Positions 29,811 to 41,000 of a stretch of DNA of 64,000 bases are shown here, in pieces. Origin of the DNA: Evernia prunastri (taxonomy: Eukaryota; Ascomycota; Lecanoromycetes; Lecanorales; Parmeliaceae); NCBI GenBank assembly GCA_003184365.1, contig NKYR01000015.1, positions 1 to 64,000 on the forward strand, given 5' to 3'. The notes under the pieces were generated by a model that saw only the letters and a list, made by a program, of their open reading frames with translations, ran no database searches and was not told where the DNA came from. The translations under genes and the position numbers were made by a program. Numbering within the stretch: the first letter of the stretch is position 1; each line of letters begins with the position of its first letter.

Positions 29811-30988
29811 ATGTCTCCGCCAACCCTCATCTTCGGCGCTGGCTTCCTCGGCGTCAACTTCGCGACGCCCAGCGAACTCCAAGAGCTTCTTGATTTCCTT
29901 CAGAAAAATGACATCAAACGGATTGACACGGCGCGACGCTACCCCGCCGTCAATTCTGGCCGATCCGAGCAGCTGCTCGGGGAGGTCAATGCTGCGAGGC
30001 AGGGATTCACAATGGACACCAAGATCAAAGTGGTAGGATCGGACGCGAGTGGCTCGCTAACGGCAGCGAAGATCAAGGAATCCGTGGCGGAGAGTCTGGA
30101 AGCGCTGCGGGTTGAACAGGTAATGTTTTCCGATCAGCGAAGTCGTAGCGGATCGAAACACATCACCACTGATAACAGCACGGCTGCAGGTAAACGTGCT
30201 GCACTGCCACATGCCGGACCTCCGAACGCCCCTCGAGGAAACGGCGAAAGCATTCGACGACGTGTACAAGGAAGGAAAGTTCAAAAAGGTAGCACTGAGC
30301 TTGATTCTCCACACCGCATTCCCGAGTACTAAACAATGTTGCCTGCCCCCCCAGCTGGGTCTCGCAAACCACACCGTCTCGCAAATCGAGTCCTGGATGC
30401 GCATCTGCGACGAGCGAGGCTACGTCAAACCGTCCCGTCTACCAGGGGCCAATACAACCTGCTCTGGCCGCCGACGCGAAGACGACCTCCTGCCCGTCCT
30501 CCGAAAACACGGCATGGCATTCAACGCCTACAGGTACGCCCCCCCTCCCCCTCCCTTCCCTTCCCCTCCAACCCCATCACAACCAACCCACCCCCCCCCC
30601 ATCTAATCCCATCTAATCCCCACCTCCCCCCCTCCAGCCCCCTCGCCGGCGGTTTCCTAACCGGCGCCGCCACCTCAGGCCACACGGCCGGAACGCGCTT
30701 CGAACCGGGGAACCCGATGGGCGCCGCGCACAGCGCCTGGTACGACAAGCCGGCCATGCACGCCGCGGGCGCACGTCGAGCCGCTGAGCTGGTCGCTGGC
30801 GGAGGTGGCGCTGCGGTGGGTGGTGTTCCATTCTGCGCTTAGGGACGGGGGACGGGGTGGTGCTGGGGGCAAGTCGGGTCGGGCAGTTGGGGCGGAATGT
30901 GGAGGGGGTGGGGAAGGGGGGGTTGGAAGAGGAAGTGGTGAGGGTTGTGGAAGGGGTTTGGGAGGGCGTGAGGGGGGTGGCGCCGTAG
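29811..30988 (+). CDS. Aldo-keto reductase, AKR7 (aflatoxin-aldehyde reductase) type, frame broken
   Basis: Exon 29811-30119 gives MSPPTLIFGAGFLGVNF...KRIDTARRYP with the Asp and Tyr of the AKR tetrad, and TKIKVV with the Lys. Exon 30190-30288 gives VNVLHCHMPD with the His, then exon 30355 onward gives LGLANHTVSQIESWMRI. Beyond 30430 the family sequence continues but hops frames: VYQGQYNLLW-type in one frame, RREDDLLPVLRKHGMAFNAY in another, SPLAGGFLTG after an intron near 30532-30637, then LAEVALRWVVFHSAL and finally GDGVVLGASRVGQL...VWEGVRGVAP to TAG 30986-30988. At least four single-base frame changes are needed, all in G/C runs. The enzyme family reduces aldehydes or diketones with NADPH. 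Either the sequence has indel errors or the gene is a young pseudogene. Confidence 0.75.
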
Positions 30989-32625
30989 GGTTTTGAGAGG
31001 TTGGGGTGTGGAGAGGGTAGGTGAGTGTGATTGTGTTGGGGGTTTGGGATGTGGTGGGTTGAGTACGTAGGGCGTATCGCTCCTGAGAAAGCTATGTGAT
31101 ATACGCCTGAGATCGTATATATACATCGATCACTCCTCCCACCCTCTTCTTATCTAAACATCATAGCATCATCACTCCTCCCCTTCTCTTCCCTTCTCTT
31201 CTCTCCTCGCATCACATCATCATCCCTTGATCCTTTCAACCCCCCAAACCACATCACTCTTCCCCTACTCCTCTAACCGCACCCACCACCATCCCCGTAG
31301 TCATATCAGGCCCCAACCATATCAGCATCGAGCCTCCCACCGCCAACTCAGCACCACCCCTCTCTCCCCACCGTGCAACTCCACATATACCAACTCCTCC
31401 ACCACACCTTACCACCATCCGCTCGCGCCACCGCAACCGCGCCTTCGAGATGATTACTCGTTGCATTAAACGACAACGTCGCTGATACCCGAAGCCCAAC
31501 CTGTACGCCACGAGGAAGGGGGTAGGATGCGGAGGGTGGGGGGGGGGGGGGGGGGGGGGGGGGGGGTAAAGGGAAGGGAGGATGAAGAAAGGGAAGGTGA
31601 GGAGTTTTGGGGGTGGGGGCTCTTGCTCTGGGGATGAAGGGGGGGAAGATAGGGAGTGAGGGATCGGGGGCGGGGAGGATGGGGACTGGGACGGGGGGTG
31701 GTGTCGTTCTTTTGCCTCTTGAGATTGGTTTGTATCAGATATGAAAAGACTGCTCGGATTGTATATTGTATGCAACCACGAACCGCGAATTGAGCTTTTC
31801 TTCAAGGATGCAATAAGAGAAAGGAAGTACGGAAACATGCGCCTGTGGACGTCAAATGCGATTGCTGTTCAGGTGGCAAGGGACTGCGACTGAAAGTACT
31901 TTTAGATTGAGATACGACAGAGTGATTTTCTACACAGTGACATCCTCGAGCGCTGTGGTTGGATGAACAAGATTTCGTCGTTAATGAAGCATTAGAATAA
32001 TGAGGGAGGGTCCAAGCTCGACAGGGGTGCAGAAAAGGTTCCATCCGGCACCGGGTCAGCAACTTTCTGAGTATAAGCGATAGGGAGTCTGGACCGAGGT
32101 CAAACCTAGGTAATACGCTGTACCTTCTTCAAGACTTTCGTTCCTCTCAGATGTAACATAAACCACTGACGTTTGGTATCTTCTTCGCGCCCTCTTTCAA
32201 GGTGCAACTGCGTCGAGATCTGATCTCACCTTCTTCCTCTCAGCACCTACGTAATTTGCTCAGCGCATACCCTCGTCTCACCCGAGGCAGTCGTCGGATG
32301 TTTTCGTCATAGGCACAATCTCACGCCTTATTCTACCCCTTTCCTAGCTGAAACCCGGTTGCGAACGGGGACATCAGTAGCGACCAATCAGGTACAAGCA
32401 AGTGACAAGTGTTTTCGCTTACTCATTTCCCCACAAAATTCTGTTAGATCCCATCCAAGCAATCAGCCCCGATCCGTTACATCGAGAGTAGCGGTTTTCA
32501 TCACTGTGTATAAAAATGGGTCTTTTCCAGCAGCAGTATCTCTTGGAGTGTGTTTTGACACTTCCGCCAGTTGTCTTATTATGGCGAGCAGTTCCTCATG
32601 GAATCTCTCCTCTGCATAGACAAGC
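30989..32625. other. Low-complexity intergenic DNA with a G29 run
   Basis: Pyrimidine- and purine-rich stretches produce long spurious frames on both strands (31227-31838). G29 lies at 31538-31566. No gene supported. Confidence 0.45.
31538..31566. repeat. G29 homopolymer
   Basis: Uninterrupted run of 29 G within a G-rich region. Length is uncertain; it could form G-quadruplex structure. Confidence 0.9.
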
Positions 32626-34027
32626 ATGTCTGGCACCGCGGAATTTGTCAGTGGTCCTCCAGAGCCCAAGAGAGACAACACCCAGGCTACTGCGTTGCCA
32701 TTAGGTCTTCCAGACTCGGTGGTCGACCCTCCACCGGATGGCGGGTATGGCTGGGTCTGCGTCGCTTCGGTCTTCATCGTTAATGGCTTCACTTGGGGTG
32801 TGACTGCTGTAAGATCCTCTATTAAAACCCTGTCTATCAGCACGTTCGAAAAATGCAGTGACAAATTGCAGTATCTCTAACCGTTCATCAAATACATAGT
32901 CATACGGCGTTTACCTGGCCCACTACCTGTCTGCCAACATCTACCCCGACGCCTCGAGCATCGACTTCGCCTTCGTTGGTGGCCTCAACTTCTCCATGGC
33001 TATGCTTGTAGCGCCTGTCGTCACCATCCTTGCGCGAAGACTTGGCACACAGACACCGATGCTTATGGGAGCTCTGCTGCTGGCAGTAGGATACATCTCT
33101 GCATCCTTTGCTCATAGAGTATGGCAGCTCTACCTCTCGCAAGGTGTGCTCGTCGGCTTTGGCGTTGGGTTCGTGTCCATTCCAAGTATCGCGATCCTAT
33201 CACAATGGTTTGAGAAGAAGCGCAGCTTAGCTAGCGGCATTGCTTCAGCTGGTTCGGGAATAGGCGGCCTCATATTTTCCTTCGCGACGCAGGCTATGAT
33301 CGACAACATCTCTCTGGCATGGTCCCTTCGCACCACGGGAATCATCGCTGGCACGATGAACGTGATAGCTGCGTCGATGATTCGGGATCGGAACAAGGCT
33401 ATTCAGCCCCCCCAACGTGGATTCGACACGAAGTTGCTGCGTAGGTACGACGTATTCCTGTTGCTATCCTGGGCATTCATCAGCATGCTCGGCTACATCA
33501 CCATCCTGTTCTCTGTTTCGGATTTCGCACGCTCGATTGGGCTTTCAGCAAGCAAAGCAGCTGCTGTATCTGCCTTCCTCAGCTTGGGGACTGCCATGGG
33601 ACGGCCATTGGTCGGAGTAGCCAGCGACTACTTTGGTCGTATGGAGACGGCTGGAGTGCTAACGCTGATTTGCGGGATCATATGCTTCGCTGTCTGGTTG
33701 CCTGCAAAATCGTACGGTGTGACTATACTCTTTGTTATTGTAACCGGAGGCTACTTCGGCGTCTTCTGGATGACCATTGGACCCATCTGTGTCGAAGTTG
33801 CAGGCTTAAAGGAGCTGGCCTCTCTGCTCTCACTATCATGGATATCCATCGTCTTGCCAACAACATTCGCAGAAGTAATCGCCCTTGAGCTTCGTCGTCC
33901 AGGGTCCGGACATGATTATCTCTATCCTCAGATTTTTGCAGGTCTGGCGTATATTGTGGCCAGTGGGTGTATGTATGAGCTGCGACGGTTCAAACAAAAC
34001 CAGAAGTGGCGGGAAACCTGTACATAG
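32626..34027 (+). CDS. MFS transporter, monocarboxylate (MCT/riboflavin) type, 436 aa
   Basis: Exons 32626-32808 and 32900-34027 are joined by a 91-base intron (GTAAGA...ACATAG), in phase. The cytosolic N-terminus leads into the MCT signature DPPPDGGYGWVCVASVFIVN. About 12 hydrophobic segments follow, with GVGFVSIPSIAILSQWFEKK in the TM4-5 region and RKR-type loops (WFEKKRSLASGIASAGSGIG). The second half begins LLRRYDVFLLLSWAFISMLG. The length is normal for the fungal family. Members carry monocarboxylates or related small molecules across the plasma membrane. The actual substrate is unknown. A close functional relative (but not the same copy) is at 49497-51155. Confidence 0.9.
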
Positions 34028-35260
34028 TAGATACATCCTTTAGCGTAGCAACTTCGCGAAAAGTGGCAGTAAACGATCATACACAATCTTTGTCTGACTC
34101 TCCGTTCATCTTTCCGGACTCATTCGCTAACAAAGCATCAAGATCACCAGCGCCCTCTTCCTCTCTTCTTCACGCTAGAAAATGCCATGCCAATCCTAAT
34201 TTGCTTCACCGCCCCGTTAGGTCGTGCCATATATTCCGTGATACAAGAGCAAGCTCATTTGTTCCTGCCTTCGTGACAAATCAATCTCCTAGCACCTCTC
34301 GAACGCCATAACACTCAATTCTCTCATAGCCAAGTTGCTTGAAGCAGACTCGCGACCTAGCTGGATATCTACCAGCTTTGCGGCACGACATTTATCAGCC
34401 TTTTGTAGGACTAGATGACGACGCTCTCGGATGTTCTGCTTTTGCTGTATCTACCTAGATGAAATCTATATCTATCCGCAGGGACGCATGATTTTTCCTC
34501 ATACCGTATATATTGTAAGCCTTCGACAAGTTTTGGATTGAAGGAGAGCTTGTGATCTCTCTTCTATTTGAATATAAGAGAGAGCCTCGAATGCGGAGTT
34601 CGACTCTCAGAAAATACATATTTTTGGATGCTGATACGAGCTTTCTGGCCGACGGCACCAAGAACGCAGGGTCCTCAACCGGCTCTCCGCGGCTTCCTTA
34701 CCCACAGGCCTGACCTTGTACGGAGCCGCGGCGAGAGGTGGACGCAGTCTTCTTTGTCAAACGACTGTGGAAAGGAGAAGACAGCGACGAGGGGTTCTTG
34801 TAGCCTATGAATCGGCCTCCGGGCGTTCACGAGCAGACAGCCCGTGGGAGCATTTTGAGGTCGCCGTCATGGCGGCAACGATCATCAGCGCGTCACCGCC
34901 GGAAGCTGTAAGTGACTGTAGGGTATCGCAGTAAAGATCAACGTAAAGACTATCGCAAAATAAAGTCATGTCCAGTGATGACGGCAAGGAAGAAGGGATC
35001 AGTATGTGTAAGGGCTGTTTGTCAGGTTTTCTGCACCATGAGCTCCTATGCTAGAGCCTACAGTCACTCGAAGTCGTGATGGATGTGATGGGTCTCCTAT
35101 TCATCATCGTGCAGGATCTCGATAAATAACTTGGGAGAAGATAAAGGCAAGTTTGGAAGGCCGGACCACGCTGGAAAGCCAAGAGCCTTCAGCCCTACTC
35201 TATCACGTGATCTGAAATGCACCACCTAGTAGTGTCAAACTTTTTCTGCGCTTCGATTTA
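34028..35260. other. Intergenic, no gene seen
   Basis: Only short frames. The MITE begins at 35261. Confidence 0.4.
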
Positions 35261-35504
35261 CTCAGGCCGGTTTTTAGTCTTGGGACACTTAAGTAAGGTC
35301 GCCCAAGATCACCATATCATAACTTGACAACGAGGACGAATTTCAAGATACTTTTGAATACAAATTTATAAGGATTTATCAGAAGAAGAACTTCTATATC
35401 AAAATCATTTTTATTGGTCGTTTATTCGAGGAGATACGTAGAATAACAAAAGAGCGCCTTTTCTTGAATGGGCTAAGTGTCCCAAGACTAAAAACCGGCC
35501 TGAG
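35261..35504. mobile_element. MITE (Tc1/mariner-type, 244 bp) with TA target duplication
   Basis: Perfect terminal inverted repeats of about 31 bases: the left end starts CTCAGGCCGGTTTTTAGTCT and the right end is its reverse complement, ending GGCCTGAG. Both ends are flanked by TA (35259-35260 and 35505-35506), the duplication made by Tc1/mariner/pogo transposases. The AT-rich core (about 180 bases) has no ORF, so the element is non-autonomous. Removing it and one TA restores an uninterrupted flank. Identical TIRs suggest recent insertion. Confidence 0.9.
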
Positions 35505-35716
35505 TAGAGTCAAAGATTTACTGGCCGAATCATAGATAGGCGTTCAGATGTCGGAAATGCATTCTGATCAGAGGGATCTGCAATATTGTATTGCTTGAGG
35601 GCACCTTTTCAAGTTGTATACATACAAATTATTCCATCACCAACTTTTTCTTCAATGTTTTCAGAATACACTGCTGAGACAGAGGCCGTAACAAGGTCAG
35701 CAATCAAGAACGAAAC

Positions 35717-37185
35717 TCATCGCAATTCCTCGCCGTCCGCCCCCATACCTTGCAGAACCTTCCATATCCTCCATCTGTTCTCCAATCCCATTGGACGCGC
35801 TCCTTGCAGTGTTGCTTCTTCATACCTACTCTCATGTGGACTAACATCTTTCGCCATCGTAGTCAATGCTTTCAACCCCTCCTCCCAGTCGCCATCGAGA
35901 GGAACGCTGGCTTTTTCATCGTCAAATTCGCCAGGAAAAAGCCACGGCAACACCTCCCCGGCTTGCAGTCGCGTACGCCAGAAATTCTGTGTCATAATAG
36001 AGTTTACTCGTGCGCGTATTATTTTGCTTGTTCTTCGAAGAGCAATGACACTGAGAAAAGGAAGGTCCGTGCAGATCGCTGAGATTATTTCGGTTGGTAT
36101 GTCGGACAGGCTGGTACGACTTTTGGTCGACGGTAGATTTTCGACTGTTTCCGAATTGTCCGTGACTATAGAGGATAAAATATCGATGGAGTTATGTATC
36201 TTTGGAATTTGTGAGATGATATAAGCTGACATATGTGGGACGTTAATAGGGTCGGCACAGAGCCACTGTAATCTGTCAATAGGAGGGACTATCGTAGGAC
36301 AAACGTCCCAATTGGTACGGACCTCCCCGCCCCCTTCGTTTTCCGATCCATCGCCCCAAGACTGCATTGCACGGTAGTAGCTATGTTGCGACTCCAAGCC
36401 TCCACACCTGCCAGAACAGCAACTTCGGCTGACGTCTTGCGGATCAGGATGATCATCTTTCTCTCGTCGACAGCGTAAGACATCACAGAAGGCTTCAAGG
36501 TCTGCTGGCACTGACTTTGAATTGTACATGTGCGGAAGATGCGCCTTGCGGGAATGGCACAGATGCTCCATAAATGTTAGACAGCTTACGTGGATAGGAA
36601 AGAACATGCTCGCGTCATCATCGTCGGAGTCCCAAACTGGCATTAAATCTGTGGTGCCATCTGCGCTGTAGATCTCCGAGCAACTGTCAAAGCCAGAGTC
36701 CCACCCTGCAGGATCGGAGATGAAGATACCCTTGGAGGAGAACTTTGTAAGTAGAGACAGACTTCCAGTCGATGCTAGGGCCTTTGAGAGTGACCTCGTG
36801 AAGTTTAGCAGGCGAAAGTTTGTCGCGCTTCAGTGTCGTACCTGTAAATGGGACCAATCATGCGGAAGTCAGTGAGCCACTTCAGCCATCAGCACAGGAA
36901 GATGACATAAGCCTGTAGTAGGCCGGCGCAAGTGAATACCTTTGTCTGCTCGCTGGAAAGGAAGCGCTGGTCGTATGGATCCCTATATGGTAGCAATCCA
37001 TCTTCATTCGGGTCTGGGCTTTCGGGATTTCGAAGGCTGAAAGGGCAGGCACAAATACAGCAGTACATTTCTCTGCAGAACATTTTCTCGTCGTCGCTCC
37101 TTTGATAGGTAAGAAAAGTCTCAGCTTCAATTAAATGAGGACAGTCTATCGAGGTAGTCAGTTTCGGGGGTTTCGGAAGATGCAT
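35717..37185 (-). CDS. F-box domain protein (453 aa)
   Basis: Exons 36940-37185, 36842-36879 and 35717-36794 have introns of 60 bases (GTATTC...TGAAG) and 47 bases (GTACGA...GCTAAAC...ACGAG). The total is 1362 bases in phase. The N-terminus has a cysteine cluster (MFCREMYCCICACPF) common in fungal F-box proteins, then WLTDFRMIGPIY, an acidic loop (WDSDDDDASMFFPIH) and Cys-rich spacers. The F-box itself is near residues 325-375 (LSDIPTEIISAICTDLPFLS, VIALRRTSKIIRARVNSIM). F-box proteins tether substrates to SCF ubiquitin ligases through Skp1 (family knowledge). The substrate is unknown. A late-positioned F-box after a Cys-rich N-terminus is a familiar layout in ascomycetes. Confidence 0.82.
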
Positions 37186-38038
37186 TTATCCATGGTTTTG
37201 ATTTGCCTTCATCTTTCCGATGGCGTTGTCATACTCCGGGCAAACGGAAGCGCAAAATGTATCGTAAAGCGAGGTAAGTACAAGTAGGTAGGTACACTAC
37301 ACACTCTGTACCTAGGTAAGGGGGGCGATGACGCCGATGGTGGGGGCTCGGCCCGATTTCTAAATTCTAAATTCTAGTAACTCTAGGCGTGTTTCAAGAA
37401 TCACCAACCTTAAACAACTGCCAATCTATGCCCCATGGTATGAGTAAGGTATGCGAGCTAGGTATGGCCAGACTACCATCCACGGAGCTTGTGAGGCTCA
37501 GCACGGGGGCCAAAGCTTCCTTGTTGAAATTGGTATGAGTAGGTACATATCGAGAGACATGGTCGCCCTATCATCTACTCTATGGGGTGCATCTCATGGC
37601 CTCGCCAACATCAATGTATAGCGAGCAGACTGCCATAGAACGCGGCAGCAAGGGTTCGACTCTCAGAGAAGCATTCTTAATTGAACTGCAAGACTCCCTG
37701 GCTCTGGATAGCCCCTATCACGATCAGGTGCTGAGCCGCACTGTCCATATGCTACATATCACCCGAGCTCATATTTCCTATGATCCGGGCGCTATTGATG
37801 GTCGTGGGGTCCAAACGAAACTTGCTTTAATTGAGTATCTTTCCCGCCTTCGCCATTTTGAAGCTTCTCAAATAGTGCACGTCTCTAACGCAGTTCATTC
37901 CTTTGCCCTTTCCGTATGCCTTCTACCTTCTGTATAGCAGAGTCACGCATCGTTGCAAGGTCCCGAAAACTTTAGCACTCGTTGTCCCTCAACGCTTGCC
38001 TTTTCTGTTTGCTTTTACATTGATGCCCGTTCTCCACT
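37186..38038. other. Intergenic; one weak ORF
   Basis: Short GTAGGTA-type repeats occur near 37275-37320. A plus-strand frame from ATG 37596 to 37937 (MASPTSMYSEQTAIERGSKG...) has no domain and is not called as a gene. Confidence 0.35.
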
Positions 38039-41000
38039 ATGCATTTGTATCTACTTTGTGTGACGGCAGTATCCTTTTGTCTGCCAATAGCCAACGCTCA
38101 GGGTACTGCTAGTTGCTCGCAGACAAGAACATCAGACCTCCCGCAAGCCACTGACATAGCTAGTTTCATCAACAGCCAGGCGTCAAGCGTTTGCTCTCAG
38201 CTTCAAGCAGCCACGAGCTTGCCACTGTCCGCATCGTTCCAAGGCTATGGAGTTGCCACTAATGCTTCTTCGAGCTCCCTCGACAGCGGCCTGTGCCAGA
38301 ACGTCCTGTCTAATATCGCTCAATCGTGTGTCTTGAATGGTGACTACTATGGTGGCTTGTACTTTTCGCAGCGCCAAATGTTCAATTTGTCGAACACAAT
38401 CTATCCTCAGGACCCGATACTGTCCGGAATTGGTGCTTCTCACGGACCTGCTACAACGTCGAGTCCGTTCAGCACCCCGGAGACAGTTGGAGAAGTCACC
38501 AGCCAATCTCAGTCAGTCGCAGGGACCTCTAGCACCCCATTACCAATCAGCGAAAGTTCTTCGCCATCAAATCTATCTGCTACTTCGGCCACTTTTTTCA
38601 GTAACAGTGCTTCGATAACACCTGTAGCACCGTCATCTGGGTCTGGTCAATCGATAACCCCAACGTCACAGGCATTTCAGGGGTCCAATGCCACGACAGC
38701 AATACCCCTTGGATCATCGCCCTCGGAGGCAACATACGTATCTAGTATTACAAAAACTGCTTCCTCAAACCTTATTGTCAACAAAGATGGCCTTCCAACG
38801 ACTTCGAATTCCTTCTGGAGCCAAACCGCCGAAAATCGCACTTCTTCTGGATCTCAGCCCTCTACTACCTCAATCACAGAACAAGTGGCATCAATTAGCG
38901 GTATGGTCTTCTCGATCCCAGAACACGAGCGCCCTTTCCCTTCCAAGTCCGCCACAGTTACTGGATCGGCAGCAGGTGCTAGCGCTACGCAAGCTGTGAC
39001 TAATGCGAATGCCACCATCACCAATCTACAAAACAACCCAGATTCACAAGATGCGAAACAAGCGGCTCTGGATGCCATAAATGACGCTGAAGCGGCAGCT
39101 AAGGTAGCCGCAATTGCTTGGTTACTATCTGCTCTTGCTCCTGCCGTAGCCGAAGCCGAACTTGTAGTCGCAGGTACTGCCACGGTAAGCGATTTGGTCG
39201 CTTCTTGGGCTGCAGTCGAGGCAGCCGAGCAGAAAGAAGAAGACGAGGAGGAAGATGAAGAATCAGCAAGCCCTTCGATGGCTTCTCAGACCCCGAGCAC
39301 ATCTCCCCCAATCTCTTCACCTCCTTCTTTCACCACTTTCTCAGCTTCGACAACCCTAACGTCTGCCTCGAGTACTGCGTCTGGTACTTGTGCGCTGTAT
39401 GATTATCCTTCCGATGACGAAATCGACGAAGGTCCTGGCGCAGATGACACTGGAGAGCTCACAGGTACGGCGAGTAAGCGACGCGCAAAATTCCGGCGCT
39501 TCAGTTCAGAAGCTACGGATAAAAGCCATAAAGTTGGGCTCGAAGAAAGGTACAAGAGCACACGCCGCTTTTTAATCGAAGAACGAGCAACCGGATCCTC
39601 TTTTACCAGCATCAATGGATGCAACTTTCCCAACGGGCTCACTGCTACGCAACCAAATTATCTGACTGCCGGACAGTTGTATAGAGTGGGTCAGCCGAAA
39701 CAGAGCGGTGGCTCCGGTGGCAAGAACGGACTGATCTACAATGCAGCGCAAAAATGGTATTTTGGAACCCACGACTGTACTGTTGAGCCTGGGTTTGCCT
39801 GGTCTAAAGTCGATAACTGGTACCCTGGTATGCTGGCAAGCAAACAGAGTGTCGACCACGTTTGGGAATTAAACCTCCTCACACTGTTTTTGAGCAGCAT
39901 GATTGGGACCTCAAGCTTCAGCTGTGATGATATGAATACCGTCTTTTTTCCCGGTACAGCCGCTTGCGATAACAAGATGCAAACGATCTTCAACCAGCTC
40001 CCGTCCATGGACGTCAAAAACATTCAAAATGGCTTTATTGGGCTTGAACAATCTGTCAACGGCATCAAAGGCTTCATCTTCGGCCAGGGCTTGGGGACGA
40101 ATCCTTTCTACATCAAGAATAGGGCCAACAATTTTCAAAATCAGGTCGGAGCTCTTCAGGATGCATGCATGGCCTTTGCGATACTCTCACAGCCAGAAGT
40201 GAAGGCACTCTTTGATGTTACCAACAATCGCATGTACCAAGCATTCCTTGGCGTTGATGCTCTTATTACGAAAAATGCTCTCAAAGACTCGAGCGGCGCA
40301 CCACTTCAAGCCAATTGGGGATCTAGCTTTAAAACTTGGATGACAAGTTACCTTGGCACCGTAAGCGGCGATGCGTGGTCATGGGCTGAGGCATTGTTGT
40401 CGCAGTTGCAAGAAGACACGAACAATGATGCAACCTTGAGTATGGACCAGAAAACTTCCCAGCAGAGGCAGCTTTCTTGGATTGAGAACAGTCCGCTATG
40501 GGGTGCGGATCAGTTCACTTTCAATTTCGGTCTCAGTTGGACTGCGGGTACTCTAGCCCTTAGGTCATTGATGGAGCGAGATGATACTTGCCCATTGAGT
40601 CCGGCATCCACAGCGGCGACACCCTCCTCGTGGTCTAGTCTTGGTACGACTTCAAATCTAGAAACAAGTACCTTTGGCTTGGCTTCTACAAATCCTAGTG
40701 TTGCCACCCCACCAGCTTCGACATACTCTACAGCCAGTACGCCGGCCACTTCATCCGATCCCGATAGCGTCCCCACGACGTCAGCCATATCTACGGTCAT
40801 AGATACCCCAACTACAGCAAGTGCGGCACTTATCGCATCCATTACGTCTGTTGCTGCTGCGACGCACACTTGTCCAAGCAGTAGCTATTCCAATACCACT
40901 AATTTCGTCGAAAACATGCCGCAAGGTACCAATACCTTCAACCTCGACTTTGACGCAACTACGCATCCAGAAATCCTAGTACCCGAAACACAATGGATGT

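Noticed and set aside
31227..31838. Long frames on both strands
   Set aside because: Produced by pyrimidine- and purine-rich low complexity around a G29 run; no domain or start context.
38183..40138. Antisense frames within the large secreted gene
   Set aside because: The sense frame is open for 1242 codons with a signal peptide; the antisense frames have no support.
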